From assembly GCA_012517855.1 (NCBI GenBank), contig JAAYUD010000082.1, positions 30,361 to 94,360 on the forward strand: a stretch of 64,000 nt of DNA, given 5' to 3'. Both the position numbers and the translations under genes were made by a program. The notes below the pieces were generated by a model. That model did not search any database. It was not told the DNA's origin and saw nothing but the letters and a program-made list of their open reading frames with translations. This document shows positions 47,628 through 56,997 of the stretch, in pieces (the first letter of the stretch is position 1; every line of letters begins with the position of its first letter). The DNA is from Bacteroidales bacterium. Lineage in GTDB: Bacteria > Bacteroidota > Bacteroidia > Bacteroidales > Bacteroidaceae.

Positions 47628-48155
47628 TCAAACCCCATAAACCTCTCTATAAATAGTATTTCGAACATCTTTAAAATCAGTAGCGTTTTGCAAGTCGCCA
47701 TAAGCCATGAGCGACATCGGATAGAAGTCATCACCTGAACGATAAGGAGGTTGCTCATAATAATTGTTCCACAATTTAAAACCTTGTCGTGTATAAAATT
47801 TCACGCGTCGAGAAGCTTGAGTATTGAGAGGAAGCTCCACTTCGAGTATAATAGGACCACTGATTATATTCTTCAATAGATATAAGGAAAAGGCTCCGTA
47901 ACCCTTACCTTGCACAGACTTCTCAATAGCGAAATGCTCTATATATGTAAATTTTGGAAAACGCCAATAAGTAATAAAACCAAGCAACTGATCTTTCTCA
48001 AGAATAATATTATTATGAAATAAAGGATTGGAATCGGTATAATCACGAAAGTCGCATAAGTCCCGATATTCATTCTTTGGGAAAGAGTCAACCAAGAGTG
48101 TCTCTACAAAGGAATAATATTGGGAATCTCGAGTATTAATCTGTTTCAACTCCAT
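47628..48155 (-). CDS. GNAT-family N-acetyltransferase
   Basis: 175 residues from ATG 48155 (MELKQINTRDSQYYSF). A -7 box at 48186-48179 lies downstream of the longer start at 48209, so the shorter start is used. The acetyl-CoA-binding motif A is FAIEKSVQGKGYGAFSLYLL near residue 90, with the Q-x-x-G-x-G/A loop. The C-terminal FYTRQGFKLWNNYY is the usual motif B region. The substrate is unknown. Confidence 0.82.
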   Translation of the reverse strand: MELKQINTRDSQYYSFVETLLVDSFPKNEYRDLCDFRDYTDSNPLFHNNIILEKDQLLGFITYWRFPKFTYIEHFAIEKSVQGKGYGAFSLYLLKNIISGPIILEVELPLNTQASRRVKFYTRQGFKLWNNYYEQPPYRSGDDFYPMSLMAYGDLQNATDFKDVRNTIYREVYGV

Positions 48156-48178
48156 CTTTTGTGTTTTTTTGATTATTG

Positions 48179-48186
48179 CAAAGATA
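48179..48186 (-). promoter_or_regulatory. -7 box for the GNAT gene
   Basis: TATCTTTG on the minus strand (48186-48179), with the ATG at 48155 about 24 bases downstream. It fixes the translation start. Confidence 0.5.
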
Positions 48187-48269
48187 AGGATAAGCAATAG
48201 ACCGTCCAAGAATCTCGCCCACCATTATTATTAATAACAGGCATTTCTTTCAAGAAAAATAAATGCAAA

Positions 48270-48306
48270 ATCCCCACTAGCATATACTTAAATAGTTAGC
48301 GGGGAT
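48270..48306 (-). terminator. Terminator after the YfhO-family gene
   Basis: ATCCCCACTAGC (48270-48281) pairs with GTTAGCGGGGAT (48295-48306) with one mismatch and one wobble. On the minus strand it is followed by TTTTGCATTTATTTTT. It lies 39 bp after the YfhO stop codon. Confidence 0.75.
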
Positions 48307-48344
48307 AATGATAAGTAAATATTGTCTATTTCTAAAAGAAATAC

Positions 48345-50852
48345 CTATTTTTTAATATCCAGATTCTCTTTTTGTGGGTTTCTGAATTCCCTAATAATAA
48401 ACATGATAATTGCAGCGACCAACAGACCTACGGCAAAAAAGGCAATAGACTCTGTTATTTGCAAACTTTCAGGATTAAAAGTCATCTCTATCTGATGTTT
48501 ACCCGCAGGAATATTCATGGCACGAAGAATATAATCGGCACGAGCAATCTTAGCGGGTTGTCCATCGATGGTGGCTTTCCAACCAGGATAATATATTTCA
48601 GAGAAGACAGCTACTCCAGCTTTTGGCGTGGACGCATGATAGATCAGTTTATTGGGAGCATAAGATACCAAATCAATTTTTGAGAGTGTATCTTTATGGC
48701 AAGCTGTTATACCGCCAAAGACATCTTTAAACGTAGCATCTACAACAGCTGTCTGAGTAGGCAACTCTTTTCCGGTATTCTGAATCTCTTCATCGGCATT
48801 GTTCACATAATGCACCTTATCCACAAACCACGCATTACCATAAGCATAAGGATTCTCGACAGGTACGGTCTGGTTCTGAGAAACAGGAAGAATAAAATAC
48901 TTCGTATTAAGCATATTCAATACAGGGTACTTGTTGCCATCAACTAGATTCATCTGTCCCTTGGCTTTATATATTTCCTGTCCGGCGATGTTCATCTCAG
49001 GAGAAATATGATGTTCTATCATCTCCTGATAACGACGAAGCTTAGCGGCATGATAACCACCTACACTTTTGTGCCAGTAAGCCGTGCCATTCTCATTAAA
49101 GGTATCACCCGCAAAGTTCAGCACTCTATAATCGAGTGACTTGTCTTTTAAGATTTGCTGATCTGTCGGCGATTTTTCAAATTTCGTCACCGTCTGATCT
49201 TTAGGAACGAACTCGTTGTCATACAAATAGCGTTTGTTAACGCCCCACATATCAATCAAGCAAAGCAAAACAATACCAACGACAGTATATGTGGCATTGA
49301 GTTTTTTCTTGATAAAGAGGTACAATAAAGCACATCCCACCAATATATATATCAAACTACGCCATGCATCTGAAGATACCATGGAACTACGGACATCTGA
49401 AATATTCGTCAAAATAGGAGCCAATTGAGCACCCGGTATTGCTTTCTGCAATGCCTGCATTTCTTGGGCCGGAACAAACGAATCGGTTATCATCCCAGGG
49501 AAGAGTGCCAACAGCAAGGCAAATCCCGCAGTAAGACAAAAGCTGATAATAACACCACGGCGGTTCTTTTGGATAACTTCCGGTTCTTCTATAATCTTTT
49601 TCAAAGCAAACACAGCCAATAGAGGTATTGTAAATTCGGCAATGACCAATATGGAAGATACCGCACGAAATTTATCGTAAAAAGGCATGTAGTCAATAAA
49701 TATATTCGTCAACCCCATGAAATTCTTACCCCAAGCCAAAACGATAGAGAAAATGGTACCTATAACAAGTGCCCATTTCATTGAACCTTTCACAACAAAG
49801 CAACCGACGAAGAACAAGAACAGAATAAAGGCACCCACATATACAGGCCCGGCAGTCCCCGGTTGATCTCCAAAGTATTGCGGTAACTGTTGATAAAGTT
49901 GTGCATAGTTGGAATCAGCCTTTTGCATCGCCTTTTCATTCTGAGCAATTGGCACAGTTGCGCCACCTTTGGCATTAGGCACCAACAATGTTGCCGTTTC
50001 GGTGATACCGTAACTCCATTGAGTGATATAGTCTCTATCAAGCCCACTCTTTGTCTTATTGGTTTGATCGCCCGTCTGAGTCAACTCAGACTTACCGCGC
50101 ATCGTTTGTTTAGAGTACTCATAAGTATGGTACAAATTAGACAGATTGATACAAACGCCCAACAAAACTGCGGCAACCAACACCCCCGTCGACTTGAAAA
50201 AAGACTTCCACTCTTTCGATTTATAAGCTTGTTCCAGATAAGCCAAAAACATAAAGAAGATGAGAAACATAAAATAATAACTCATCTGCACATGGTTCGA
50301 CTTAATTTGCAGAGCGACGAAAAGAGTTGTGAGTATACCACCCAGCAAATACTTCTTACGATAAGCGAGTACCATACCCGCTATCGTTGGTGGTATATAC
50401 GCCAAGGTATAAAATTTCCAAATATGACCGGCAGCAATCAATATAAAGAAATAGGACGAGAATGCCCACACTATTCCTCCTAAACCGGATAGCCATACCG
50501 AAACGCCAAATGCTCGAAGCAATATATAGAAGCCAAGCATCATAACAAATGCCAACCGTATATAATCGGGCAAATAAAGATGATAGATATTCTCGATAAC
50601 ACCCAACGAATTGGAAGAGTTATACGAAGGAGATATCTGATAGGTAGGCATACCGCCGAAGATGGAGTTTGTCCAACGGGTATGCTCGCCTGTCTTCTCG
50701 TAATAATCTTTAGCCTCTTGCCCTGCTCCTACACCGGCAGAAGTGTCTTGCTGGAAAATAACCCTATTCTCTATGTCTGCCGGAAAGAAATAGGAGAACG
50801 AAAGCAGCACGAAGATCAGAATGGCTATCAGATCTGGAAGAATCTTTTTCAT
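48345..50852 (-). CDS. YfhO-family integral membrane protein
   Basis: 835 residues. At least twelve hydrophobic helices cover residues ~5-540 (for example LPDLIAILIFVLLSFSYFF, then IRLAFVMMLGFYILLRAF). A large soluble region around 560-790 contains GWKATIDGQPAKIARADY and LRAMNIPAGKHQIEMTF, and a last helix is near the C-terminus. This matches the YfhO family of putative polyprenyl-phosphate-dependent glycosyltransferases, linked in Firmicutes to lipoteichoic-acid glycosylation; the Bacteroidetes role is not established. It is preceded by ahcY 8 bp away on the same strand. Confidence 0.85.
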   Translation of the reverse strand: MKKILPDLIAILIFVLLSFSYFFPADIENRVIFQQDTSAGVGAGQEAKDYYEKTGEHTRWTNSIFGGMPTYQISPSYNSSNSLGVIENIYHLYLPDYIRLAFVMMLGFYILLRAFGVSVWLSGLGGIVWAFSSYFFILIAAGHIWKFYTLAYIPPTIAGMVLAYRKKYLLGGILTTLFVALQIKSNHVQMSYYFMFLIFFMFLAYLEQAYKSKEWKSFFKSTGVLVAAVLLGVCINLSNLYHTYEYSKQTMRGKSELTQTGDQTNKTKSGLDRDYITQWSYGITETATLLVPNAKGGATVPIAQNEKAMQKADSNYAQLYQQLPQYFGDQPGTAGPVYVGAFILFLFFVGCFVVKGSMKWALVIGTIFSIVLAWGKNFMGLTNIFIDYMPFYDKFRAVSSILVIAEFTIPLLAVFALKKIIEEPEVIQKNRRGVIISFCLTAGFALLLALFPGMITDSFVPAQEMQALQKAIPGAQLAPILTNISDVRSSMVSSDAWRSLIYILVGCALLYLFIKKKLNATYTVVGIVLLCLIDMWGVNKRYLYDNEFVPKDQTVTKFEKSPTDQQILKDKSLDYRVLNFAGDTFNENGTAYWHKSVGGYHAAKLRRYQEMIEHHISPEMNIAGQEIYKAKGQMNLVDGNKYPVLNMLNTKYFILPVSQNQTVPVENPYAYGNAWFVDKVHYVNNADEEIQNTGKELPTQTAVVDATFKDVFGGITACHKDTLSKIDLVSYAPNKLIYHASTPKAGVAVFSEIYYPGWKATIDGQPAKIARADYILRAMNIPAGKHQIEMTFNPESLQITESIAFFAVGLLVAAIIMFIIREFRNPQKENLDIKK

Positions 50853-50860
50853 AACTATTA

Positions 50861-52279
50861 TTAATATCTGTAATGTTCAGCTTTGTAAGGGCCATCAACA
50901 CTGACACCAATATAAGCAGCCTGTTCCGAGGTCAGTTTGGAAAGTTTCACGCCAATTTTCTCAAGATGTAAGCGAGCTACTTCCTCGTCCAAATGTTTCG
51001 GTAAACGATAAACATCAACATCATACTTTTTGTTGAACAATTCTATCTGAGCCAATGTTTGATTAGTAAAAGAATTGCTCATAACAAACGAAGGATGACC
51101 CGTTGCACAACCCAGATTAACTAAACGACCATCTGCAAGCAAAATGATGCTATGCCCGTCAGGGAAATAATAACGGTCTACTTGCGGTTTGATATTGACA
51201 CAACGAATTCCAGGATATGTTTTCAATGCATCCACCTGAATTTCATTATCAAAATGACCGATATTACAAACAATCGCTTGATCCTTCATCTTAGCAATAT
51301 GATCAACACGAATAACGTCAATATTTCCGGTTGTAGTCACAAAAATATTGCCTTGTGTACAAGCGTCTTCCATTGTCGTTACCTCAAAGCCTTCCATGGC
51401 AGCCTGTAAGGCACAAATCGGATCTATTTCTGTTACCATAACACGAGCGCCATAAGAGCGCATCGATTGTGCACAGCCTTTGCCTACTTCACCATAGCCG
51501 GCAACAACAACCGTTTTACCGGCAATCATCACATCCGTTGCGCGTTTGATACCATCGGCAAGAGACTCACGGCAACCATATAAATTATCGAACTTAGATT
51601 TAGTAACAGAGTCGTTTACATTGAAAGCGGGAAACAGTAGTTCTCCCTGCTCTTGCATCTGATACAAGCGATGAACACCCGTTGTCGTTTCTTCCGAAAC
51701 GCCACGCATTCCTGCAGCTACACGATGCCAACGATCTTTGTCGGCAGACAGAACTTTCTTCAATATATCATTCAAGGCAATTTCATCGCCAGCTTTCACT
51801 TCGGCGTCAAGAACTGATGCATCTTTCTCTGCATGATACCCTTGATGAATCATCAATGTAGCATCTCCGCCATCATCAACAATCGTATCGGGTCCTTTTC
51901 CTCCGGGGAAATTCAACGCTTGCAGTGTGCACCACCAATAATCGTCGAGCGACTCGCCTTTCCATGCAAAAACAGCCACCCCCATATCGGCTATAGCCGC
52001 AGCAGCATGATCTTGAGTAGAATAAATGTTGCAAGAACACCAACGGACTTCGGCGCCAAGAGCCACCAATGTTTTAATGAGAACAGCAGTCTGAATGGTC
52101 ATGTGCAAAGAGCCCATGATGCGAGCACCTTTTAAAGGTTTCGATTCTCCATACTTTTCGCGAAGAGCCATAAGGCCGGGCATTTCTTTTTCAGCCATAT
52201 CGATTTCCTTGCGTCCAAATTCTGCAAGGTTAATGTCTGCCACTTTATAAGGCAGGGTAGAGAATAATTCTTGTGACAT
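50861..52279 (-). CDS. ahcY: Adenosylhomocysteinase
   Basis: 472 residues from ATG 52279 ([20 protein letters not shown]). The longer frame from 52330 would begin upstream of the -7 box at 52313-52306. NAD-binding motif [17 protein letters not shown], catalytic segments ([15 protein letters not shown], then [14 protein letters not shown]) and the C-terminal KAEHYRY tail are present. It hydrolyses S-adenosylhomocysteine to adenosine and homocysteine, removing the by-product of methylation. It is the first gene of an apparent two-gene unit with YfhO. Confidence 0.97.
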   Translation of the reverse strand: MSQELFSTLPYKVADINLAEFGRKEIDMAEKEMPGLMALREKYGESKPLKGARIMGSLHMTIQTAVLIKTLVALGAEVRWCSCNIYSTQDHAAAAIADMGVAVFAWKGESLDDYWWCTLQALNFPGGKGPDTIVDDGGDATLMIHQGYHAEKDASVLDAEVKAGDEIALNDILKKVLSADKDRWHRVAAGMRGVSEETTTGVHRLYQMQEQGELLFPAFNVNDSVTKSKFDNLYGCRESLADGIKRATDVMIAGKTVVVAGYGEVGKGCAQSMRSYGARVMVTEIDPICALQAAMEGFEVTTMEDACTQGNIFVTTTGNIDVIRVDHIAKMKDQAIVCNIGHFDNEIQVDALKTYPGIRCVNIKPQVDRYYFPDGHSIILLADGRLVNLGCATGHPSFVMSNSFTNQTLAQIELFNKKYDVDVYRLPKHLDEEVARLHLEKIGVKLSKLTSEQAAYIGVSVDGPYKAEHYRY

Positions 52280-52305
52280 ATAAATATTTGTATTAAAAGA
52301 TACTG

Positions 52306-52313
52306 CAAAGATA
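52306..52313 (-). promoter_or_regulatory. -7 box of ahcY
   Basis: TATCTTTG on the minus strand (52313-52306), a full match, about 27 bases before the ATG at 52279. It excludes the longer in-frame start at 52330. Confidence 0.55.
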
Positions 52314-52535
52314 GTGCAAGCTAAAGACAATAGAAAATAAATTCATTTATTTTTGTGATAGAGAACAACCTACCGTTATCCAATAAAGTCATTGGTACTG
52401 ACATAGAAAGGTAGACATATCATGCCGATTCTTATACGATCCTAATAAGGATATTATATCCCGTGTAACACACAATTATGAGTCGAAGTTGTCGTATGTT
52501 CCTTTTTTCGGTGACGTCCTTAAGTTTTTTTGAAA

Positions 52536-52569
52536 ACGTATGGACCTAAAACTTTTTAGGAGCATACGT
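52536..52569. repeat. 34-bp near-perfect palindrome in the ahcY-sigma intergenic region
   Basis: ACGTATGGACCTAAAA (52536-52551) and TTTTAGGAGCATACGT (52554-52569) match as inverted arms at 14 of 16 positions around CT. T-rich sequence precedes it on the + strand. It lies well away from both promoters. Confidence 0.75.
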
Positions 52570-52705
52570 CGTTTTGAAGAGTGAAAGATACATTTTTTTA
52601 GCTCATATAAGCACATATAAATATCATATATCCAGTATTTTCTTTTGCTGTCGCCCTATCTTAAGCGACCCAAAGTTGGGGCATTCATATATTACTCTAA
52701 ACACA

Positions 52706-52739
52706 GTTGCCGAATATTTCATTAAAAAAATTATCTTTG
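52706..52739 (+). promoter_or_regulatory. Promoter of the second ECF sigma module
   Basis: GTTG (52706-52709), 22 bases, TATCTTTG (52732-52739). The -7 box is exact; the spacing is a little long. Transcription would begin near 52746, leaving a leader of about 35 bases. Confidence 0.5.
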
Positions 52740-52780
52740 TCGTGTTATGTTTGCGTTTCTCATTCGTCTTAATAGTATAG

Positions 52781-53293
52781 ATGGAACTAAAAGAATTTAA
52801 AATAGAAGTTCTTCCATTGCGTGGTAAAATGAGCGGGCTTGCCCGAAAGATACTTTCCGACCCTACCGATGCGGAAGATGCAGTGCAAGAAGTGATGATG
52901 AAGCTTTGGGACAAACGGCAGCAACTCGATGATTGCCGTAATGTTGAAGCATTTGTCATGACGATGACTCACCATACTTGTATTGATATGGAAAGAGTAA
53001 AGAAGACAGGAGCCATGAGCACTGATGATTTACAACTGGCAGATACAGGAAATTCGGTAGATCAGCTATATGAGCTAAAGGATGAAGTAGAAATTATTCG
53101 GCATATTATAGACACGTTACCGGAATTGCAACGCAACACCATCCGAATGAAAGATATTGAAGGTTACGAGAATGAGGAGATCGCTGAAATAACAGGCAGC
53201 AATGTCGAAACAGTACGAAGTAACCTTTCGAGAGCACGAAAGAAAGTGAAGACTATTTATCTGATGACAATAAAGAAAAGAAATAATATATGA
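52781..53293 (+). CDS. ECF-type RNA polymerase sigma factor (second module)
   Basis: 170 residues. Region 2 has LSDPTDAEDAVQEVMMKLWDKR (residues ~25-46), and region 4 has TLPELQRNTIRMKDIEGYEN and AEITGSNVETVRSNLSRARKK. It shares pattern and length with the sigma factor at 37614. The stop overlaps the start of the next gene by 4 bp (ATGA), so the two are coupled, as sigma and anti-sigma genes usually are. Confidence 0.93.
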   Translation: MELKEFKIEVLPLRGKMSGLARKILSDPTDAEDAVQEVMMKLWDKRQQLDDCRNVEAFVMTMTHHTCIDMERVKKTGAMSTDDLQLADTGNSVDQLYELKDEVEIIRHIIDTLPELQRNTIRMKDIEGYENEEIAEITGSNVETVRSNLSRARKKVKTIYLMTIKKRNNI

Positions 53294-53727
53294 AAAAAGT
53301 AAAGAACATCAAAGTATTGTTGGACAAGTATCTTGAAGGAGAAACTTCACATACCGAAGAGCTTGAACTACGGCGATTCTTTGCTACGGCTAAGCACCTT
53401 CCCGAAGAGATAGCCGCTTACAAGCCGCTCTTTGCCTATTTTGACAAAGAAGCGATGACAGAAAGACAGCCTCACTCTTCACGTAAACTATACTTCCGAT
53501 ATACTTGGAGCGCTATCGCCGCATCTATATTCCTATTTTTAAGTATAGCCGGATATACCGGTTACTCACATCAAAACAAGGACTATGTTATTATTAATGG
53601 AGAAAAGTCGACAGACGTACGTTTGGCAAAAGAACAAGCAAGAAAGGCTTTTGCCGAAGTAAGCTTCTCTAAAGAGGATATTGCTGATGATTTGATTCCA
53701 CAAGATATGAAGGAGACAGTACAATGA
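53290..53727 (+). CDS. Putative anti-sigma factor (second module)
   Basis: 145 residues. The N-terminal region (LLDKYLEGETSHTEELELRRFF) matches the same region in the protein at 37083 (FLDGETDNEEEQALYKFF), followed by A-YKP-F in both. A single membrane helix lies around residues 73-92 (YTWSAIAASIFLFLSIAGYTG), and the outer part has YVIINGEKSTDVR. Its stop overlaps the next gene start by 4 bp. The topology, cytoplasmic domain, helix and periplasmic tail, is that of a sigma-sequestering sensor. Confidence 0.78.
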   Translation: MKKVKNIKVLLDKYLEGETSHTEELELRRFFATAKHLPEEIAAYKPLFAYFDKEAMTERQPHSSRKLYFRYTWSAIAASIFLFLSIAGYTGYSHQNKDYVIINGEKSTDVRLAKEQARKAFAEVSFSKEDIADDLIPQDMKETVQ

Positions 53728-54179
53728 AACAAAAAATGAGATATATTTTAAGCGCCTTACTATTAATGGTGACAATAAGTATTTCAGCTCAGGAAGGACT
53801 ATATATTGGAGACATCTTCGCGCACTACGGCAAACGGCATGGCTCTACTATGGTGCAACTCTCGGCCGACGTACTAAAGGCTTACGATATTACTCTATAC
53901 AAAAGCCTATCATTTCGGCCCGATGCGTCAGGGCCTTACAACTGGACATGGATTATGGCCTGTGTTGACCAAGACAAACATCGGGCAAAAAAAATTAAAG
54001 AGACGGTATTCGACGGCAATCTAAAGTCCGGGTATTATCAACTGCCGCAAGTAAAGAAAGGCATTAACCGATTTATCTTATTCAAAACAGACGATAAAAG
54101 AAAGCGTGCTACATTAATTTATATCGAAGGTACACTCAATTCAGCAGAATTAGTGTCAATGTTATTCTCTAAAAAATAA
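53724..54179 (+). CDS. Small secreted protein (DUF6108-like) in the sigma module
   Basis: 151 residues with a signal peptide (MRYILSALLLMVTISISAQ). The body, with SADVLKAYDITLYKSLSF and RATLIYIEGTLNSAELVSML, resembles Bacteroides families of unknown function (DUF6108 or DUF4252 in style; not certain). The four-gene arrangement implies that it is produced with the sigma factor. A comparable secreted protein occupies the same place in the 36.3-38.1 kb module. Confidence 0.6.
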   Translation: MKQKMRYILSALLLMVTISISAQEGLYIGDIFAHYGKRHGSTMVQLSADVLKAYDITLYKSLSFRPDASGPYNWTWIMACVDQDKHRAKKIKETVFDGNLKSGYYQLPQVKKGINRFILFKTDDKRKRATLIYIEGTLNSAELVSMLFSKK

Positions 54180-54202
54180 AGTAATATAAAACGAAAAACA
54201 AT

Positions 54203-55099
54203 ATGAAAAAGCAACTCATTATTTTATCATTAGCATTGCTACCTATTATCGGCATTGCTCAAAACAACGACAATGAGAATTCACTGCCAGCTGATACGAC
54301 AGTTGTTATCAAAGGCAGAAAGTACGTTATCCACGAAGCCGAAAAGAAGCTGAATATCAAAGTTTATGGTAAGACACAACGAGGTGACACCATTAAAGAT
54401 GATATGATTTATGAGGCGACGTTCAATGACGAACAAACGACAGAAAGAAGATTTGAATTTTCAATGCCATTCCAAAAGAAGACATACCACAAAAGACATT
54501 ATGCCGCATTCCTTACAGGAATCTACATGGGATATAGCCAATTGAATAATGATTTTGGATTTGCAGGTAGTGATGCGGCAGATTTGAAAGCATCAAGATC
54601 TTGGGAAATAGGTATCGGCATTACCAAAAGTCATTTCCAATTAGATAACGAAGGGCATTGGTCTTTTACTACAGGACTTGACTGGGGATATCGCTCTTTC
54701 CGTTTGCAAGGCAATTATGCATTCCGCATGGATAATAATATTACCGGCATTAAACCGGGAACAGATAGCAATGTCTATTCTGTCAGTCGCTTACGTTACA
54801 ATTTTCTTCGCCTACCCATTATGCTCAATTGGAAAACTCGGATAGGAAGGGATCTTTATATATCGGCAGGATTTGAACCGGAATGGCGCTATGGGATCAA
54901 ATCAAAAGCTAAAGTAAATGGAAGAGACGAGACTCTTGAATCCGACTTAAACGTTAACCCCATTGGGCTAAATGCAGTAGCAGAAGCTCGCTACGGCAAT
55001 ATAGGCTTCTATGGGCGTTGTGGCATGACGAAGTTGTTTGAGAGCAACAAAGGTCCCAAAATGTATCCGTCTTCTTTTGGTATTATATGGCATTGGTAG
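54203..55099 (+). CDS. Outer-membrane beta-barrel protein (PorT/OmpA-barrel style)
   Basis: 298 residues with a signal peptide (MKKQLIILSLALLPIIGIAQ). A charged linker is followed by a beta-barrel of about eight strands with alternating aromatic pattern (WSFTTGLDWGYRSFRLQGNY, then LRYNFLRLPIMLNWKTRIG). The C-terminus ends in an aromatic residue (IIWHW), typical of outer-membrane barrels. It is the last gene of the sigma module and may be the regulated envelope product. The ligand is unknown. Confidence 0.75.
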   Translation: MKKQLIILSLALLPIIGIAQNNDNENSLPADTTVVIKGRKYVIHEAEKKLNIKVYGKTQRGDTIKDDMIYEATFNDEQTTERRFEFSMPFQKKTYHKRHYAAFLTGIYMGYSQLNNDFGFAGSDAADLKASRSWEIGIGITKSHFQLDNEGHWSFTTGLDWGYRSFRLQGNYAFRMDNNITGIKPGTDSNVYSVSRLRYNFLRLPIMLNWKTRIGRDLYISAGFEPEWRYGIKSKAKVNGRDETLESDLNVNPIGLNAVAEARYGNIGFYGRCGMTKLFESNKGPKMYPSSFGIIWHW

Positions 55100-55160
55100 C
55101 CCTGTATGAGACATTATAAGAAATTCTTAAAAGTTAGTATCTTTTTATCAATGAATTGAC

Positions 55161-55168
55161 TACTTTTG
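55161..55168 (+). promoter_or_regulatory. -7 box immediately before the MutS-like gene
   Basis: TACTTTTG (55161-55168) lies 6 bases before ATG 55175. If functional, transcription would begin at or next to the start codon and the mRNA would be leaderless. Confidence 0.4.
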
Positions 55169-55174
55169 TAGCCG

Positions 55175-56980
55175 ATGGATAAACTGCAAAACAGAATAGA
55201 TTATTATCAGTCTCAAGTAGAGAAAATCAAACACGCCTTATCTGTTGAAACCAACAGAATATATAAAATAGGTACATTACGCCTACTTCTATTCATCATT
55301 GGTACGATGGGAGTTGTTTACTTTCGTCACAAATGGATAGAAGCAGGTGTTATCTTTATTGTTTTTATGGTACTATACCTACTACTCGTCAAGGTACATA
55401 GTCGGATGTTTCATCGTAAAGCCTATTTAGAAAAAGCAAAGCTAGTGAACGAACAAGAGTTGAAAGCGATAAATTACGTCGCTTCTGACTTTGATGCAGG
55501 TACAGACTTAATAGATCCTTCTCACCCTTTCTCTTTCGACATCGATATCTTTGGAAACAAATCTCTATTCCAATATACTAATCGGACAGTAACCTCTCTT
55601 GGCAGGCGTTTACTCGCAGGTTATTTCATCAAGCCATTAGATACCAAAAGCGATATATTAGCAAGACAACAGGCCATTGAAGAATTAACGGAGAAAGTAG
55701 ACTTCCGGCAACAATATCGCATCTCTGGATTACTCAATGAGAACACCTTCGATAATGATGATGAGAAGCTTAAACAGTGGAGCGAATCCATCAACTACTT
55801 CAGCAGCCACACTTACTATTCTTATATCAAGTGGCTAGTTCCTGCTGTCAATGCGCTATTTATCTTTTTGTATATCATAGACATAGTGCCACTCTCGGTA
55901 CCGATTTTCTTTGTTGTCTTCTTCTTGCTCTGCAGTATCATATTGGGTAAATACATTACTAAAGAACAAGAGACATCAAATAAACAGTTGCAAATGCTTA
56001 AGACCTACGTGTGCCTCATCTCATCTATTGAACAAGAATCTTTCGAAAGCGACGAACTTATAAAAATCCAAAAACAACTTTATTGCAATGGGCTAAAAGC
56101 ATCTGATGTTGTCAAACAATTAAATCACTTAATCAGTGCACTCGATCAACGAAACAATATCTTCGTTACGGCTATACTTAACGGACTCTTCTTCTGGGAA
56201 CTTCACCGTATCATAAAAATAGAGCAATGGAAAGATCATTATAGTAAGTATCTACCTACATGGTTGGAAAGTATTGCCAGAATGGATTCTTTTTGTTCTC
56301 TAGCCACTTATGCCTATAACAACCCCTCATTCAATTATCCAGAAATATCCGAAACGCCACAATATAAAGCCGAAGCACTAAAACACCCCTTAATGAACCG
56401 CAGCATATGCGTGCCGAATAATATTGAGATGGAAGGAGCTCCCTGCTTTTCAATCATTACAGGAGCCAATATGGCAGGGAAAAGCACTTATCTCCGCACC
56501 GTGGCGATAAACCACCTTCTTGCTTGTATAGGTATGCCAGTCGATGCTCTCCGAATGACTATCTATCCGGCTCACTTAGTAACAAGTTTGCGCACTACCG
56601 ACTCGCTCACCGATAACGAATCTTATTTCTTCGCAGAGCTGAAACGCCTGAAAATGATTATTGACAAACTCAACAGCGGAGAGAAACTTTTCATTATTCT
56701 TGACGAAATACTACGAGGCACTAATTCCTTAGATAAGCAAAAAGGTTCTTATTCTTTCATTAAACAGTTGGTTCTTAGTGGCGCTACCGGTCTTATTGCT
56801 ACCCACGACCTGCAATTGGCAACTCTGAACAAATATTTTCCGCAATATATATCAACTCAATGTTTCGAGGCCGATATTGTCCATGAGGAATTAACTTTCT
56901 CATATAAGTTGCGCAATGGAGTAGCACAAAACATGAATGCCTGTTTTCTGATGAAAAAGATGGGAATCAATATCGAATAA
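55175..56980 (+). CDS. MutS-like ATPase with N-terminal membrane segments
   Basis: 601 residues. Two hydrophobic helices near residues 30-75 (LRLLLFIIGTMGVVYF, then AGVIFIVFMVLYLLLV) and two more around 215-260 suggest membrane attachment. A lever/clamp-like region with SLGRRLLAGYFIKPLDTKSD precedes the MutS ATPase domain, with Walker A GANMAGKSTYLRT near residue 430, SYFFAELKRLK, Walker B FIILDEILRGTNS and ATHDLQL. The mismatch-recognition domain of MutS is absent. It belongs to the family annotated as MutS-related or DNA mismatch repair proteins in Bacteroidetes, whose role is not known. Confidence 0.85.
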   Translation: MDKLQNRIDYYQSQVEKIKHALSVETNRIYKIGTLRLLLFIIGTMGVVYFRHKWIEAGVIFIVFMVLYLLLVKVHSRMFHRKAYLEKAKLVNEQELKAINYVASDFDAGTDLIDPSHPFSFDIDIFGNKSLFQYTNRTVTSLGRRLLAGYFIKPLDTKSDILARQQAIEELTEKVDFRQQYRISGLLNENTFDNDDEKLKQWSESINYFSSHTYYSYIKWLVPAVNALFIFLYIIDIVPLSVPIFFVVFFLLCSIILGKYITKEQETSNKQLQMLKTYVCLISSIEQESFESDELIKIQKQLYCNGLKASDVVKQLNHLISALDQRNNIFVTAILNGLFFWELHRIIKIEQWKDHYSKYLPTWLESIARMDSFCSLATYAYNNPSFNYPEISETPQYKAEALKHPLMNRSICVPNNIEMEGAPCFSIITGANMAGKSTYLRTVAINHLLACIGMPVDALRMTIYPAHLVTSLRTTDSLTDNESYFFAELKRLKMIIDKLNSGEKLFIILDEILRGTNSLDKQKGSYSFIKQLVLSGATGLIATHDLQLATLNKYFPQYISTQCFEADIVHEELTFSYKLRNGVAQNMNACFLMKKMGINIE

Positions 56981-56997
56981 TTTCTTTCGATACACAA

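Larger units (their letters stand above)
52280..52780. other. ~500-bp divergent region between ahcY and an ECF sigma gene
   Basis: It holds the ahcY -7 box (TATCTTTG, 52313-52306, minus strand), a large inverted repeat at 52536-52569 and the sigma-gene promoter at 52706-52739. No coding sequence is supported. Confidence 0.55.

Noticed and set aside
50861..52330. Longer start for ahcY
   Set aside because: The added 17 residues do not resemble AhcY and the promoter -7 box lies downstream of that start.
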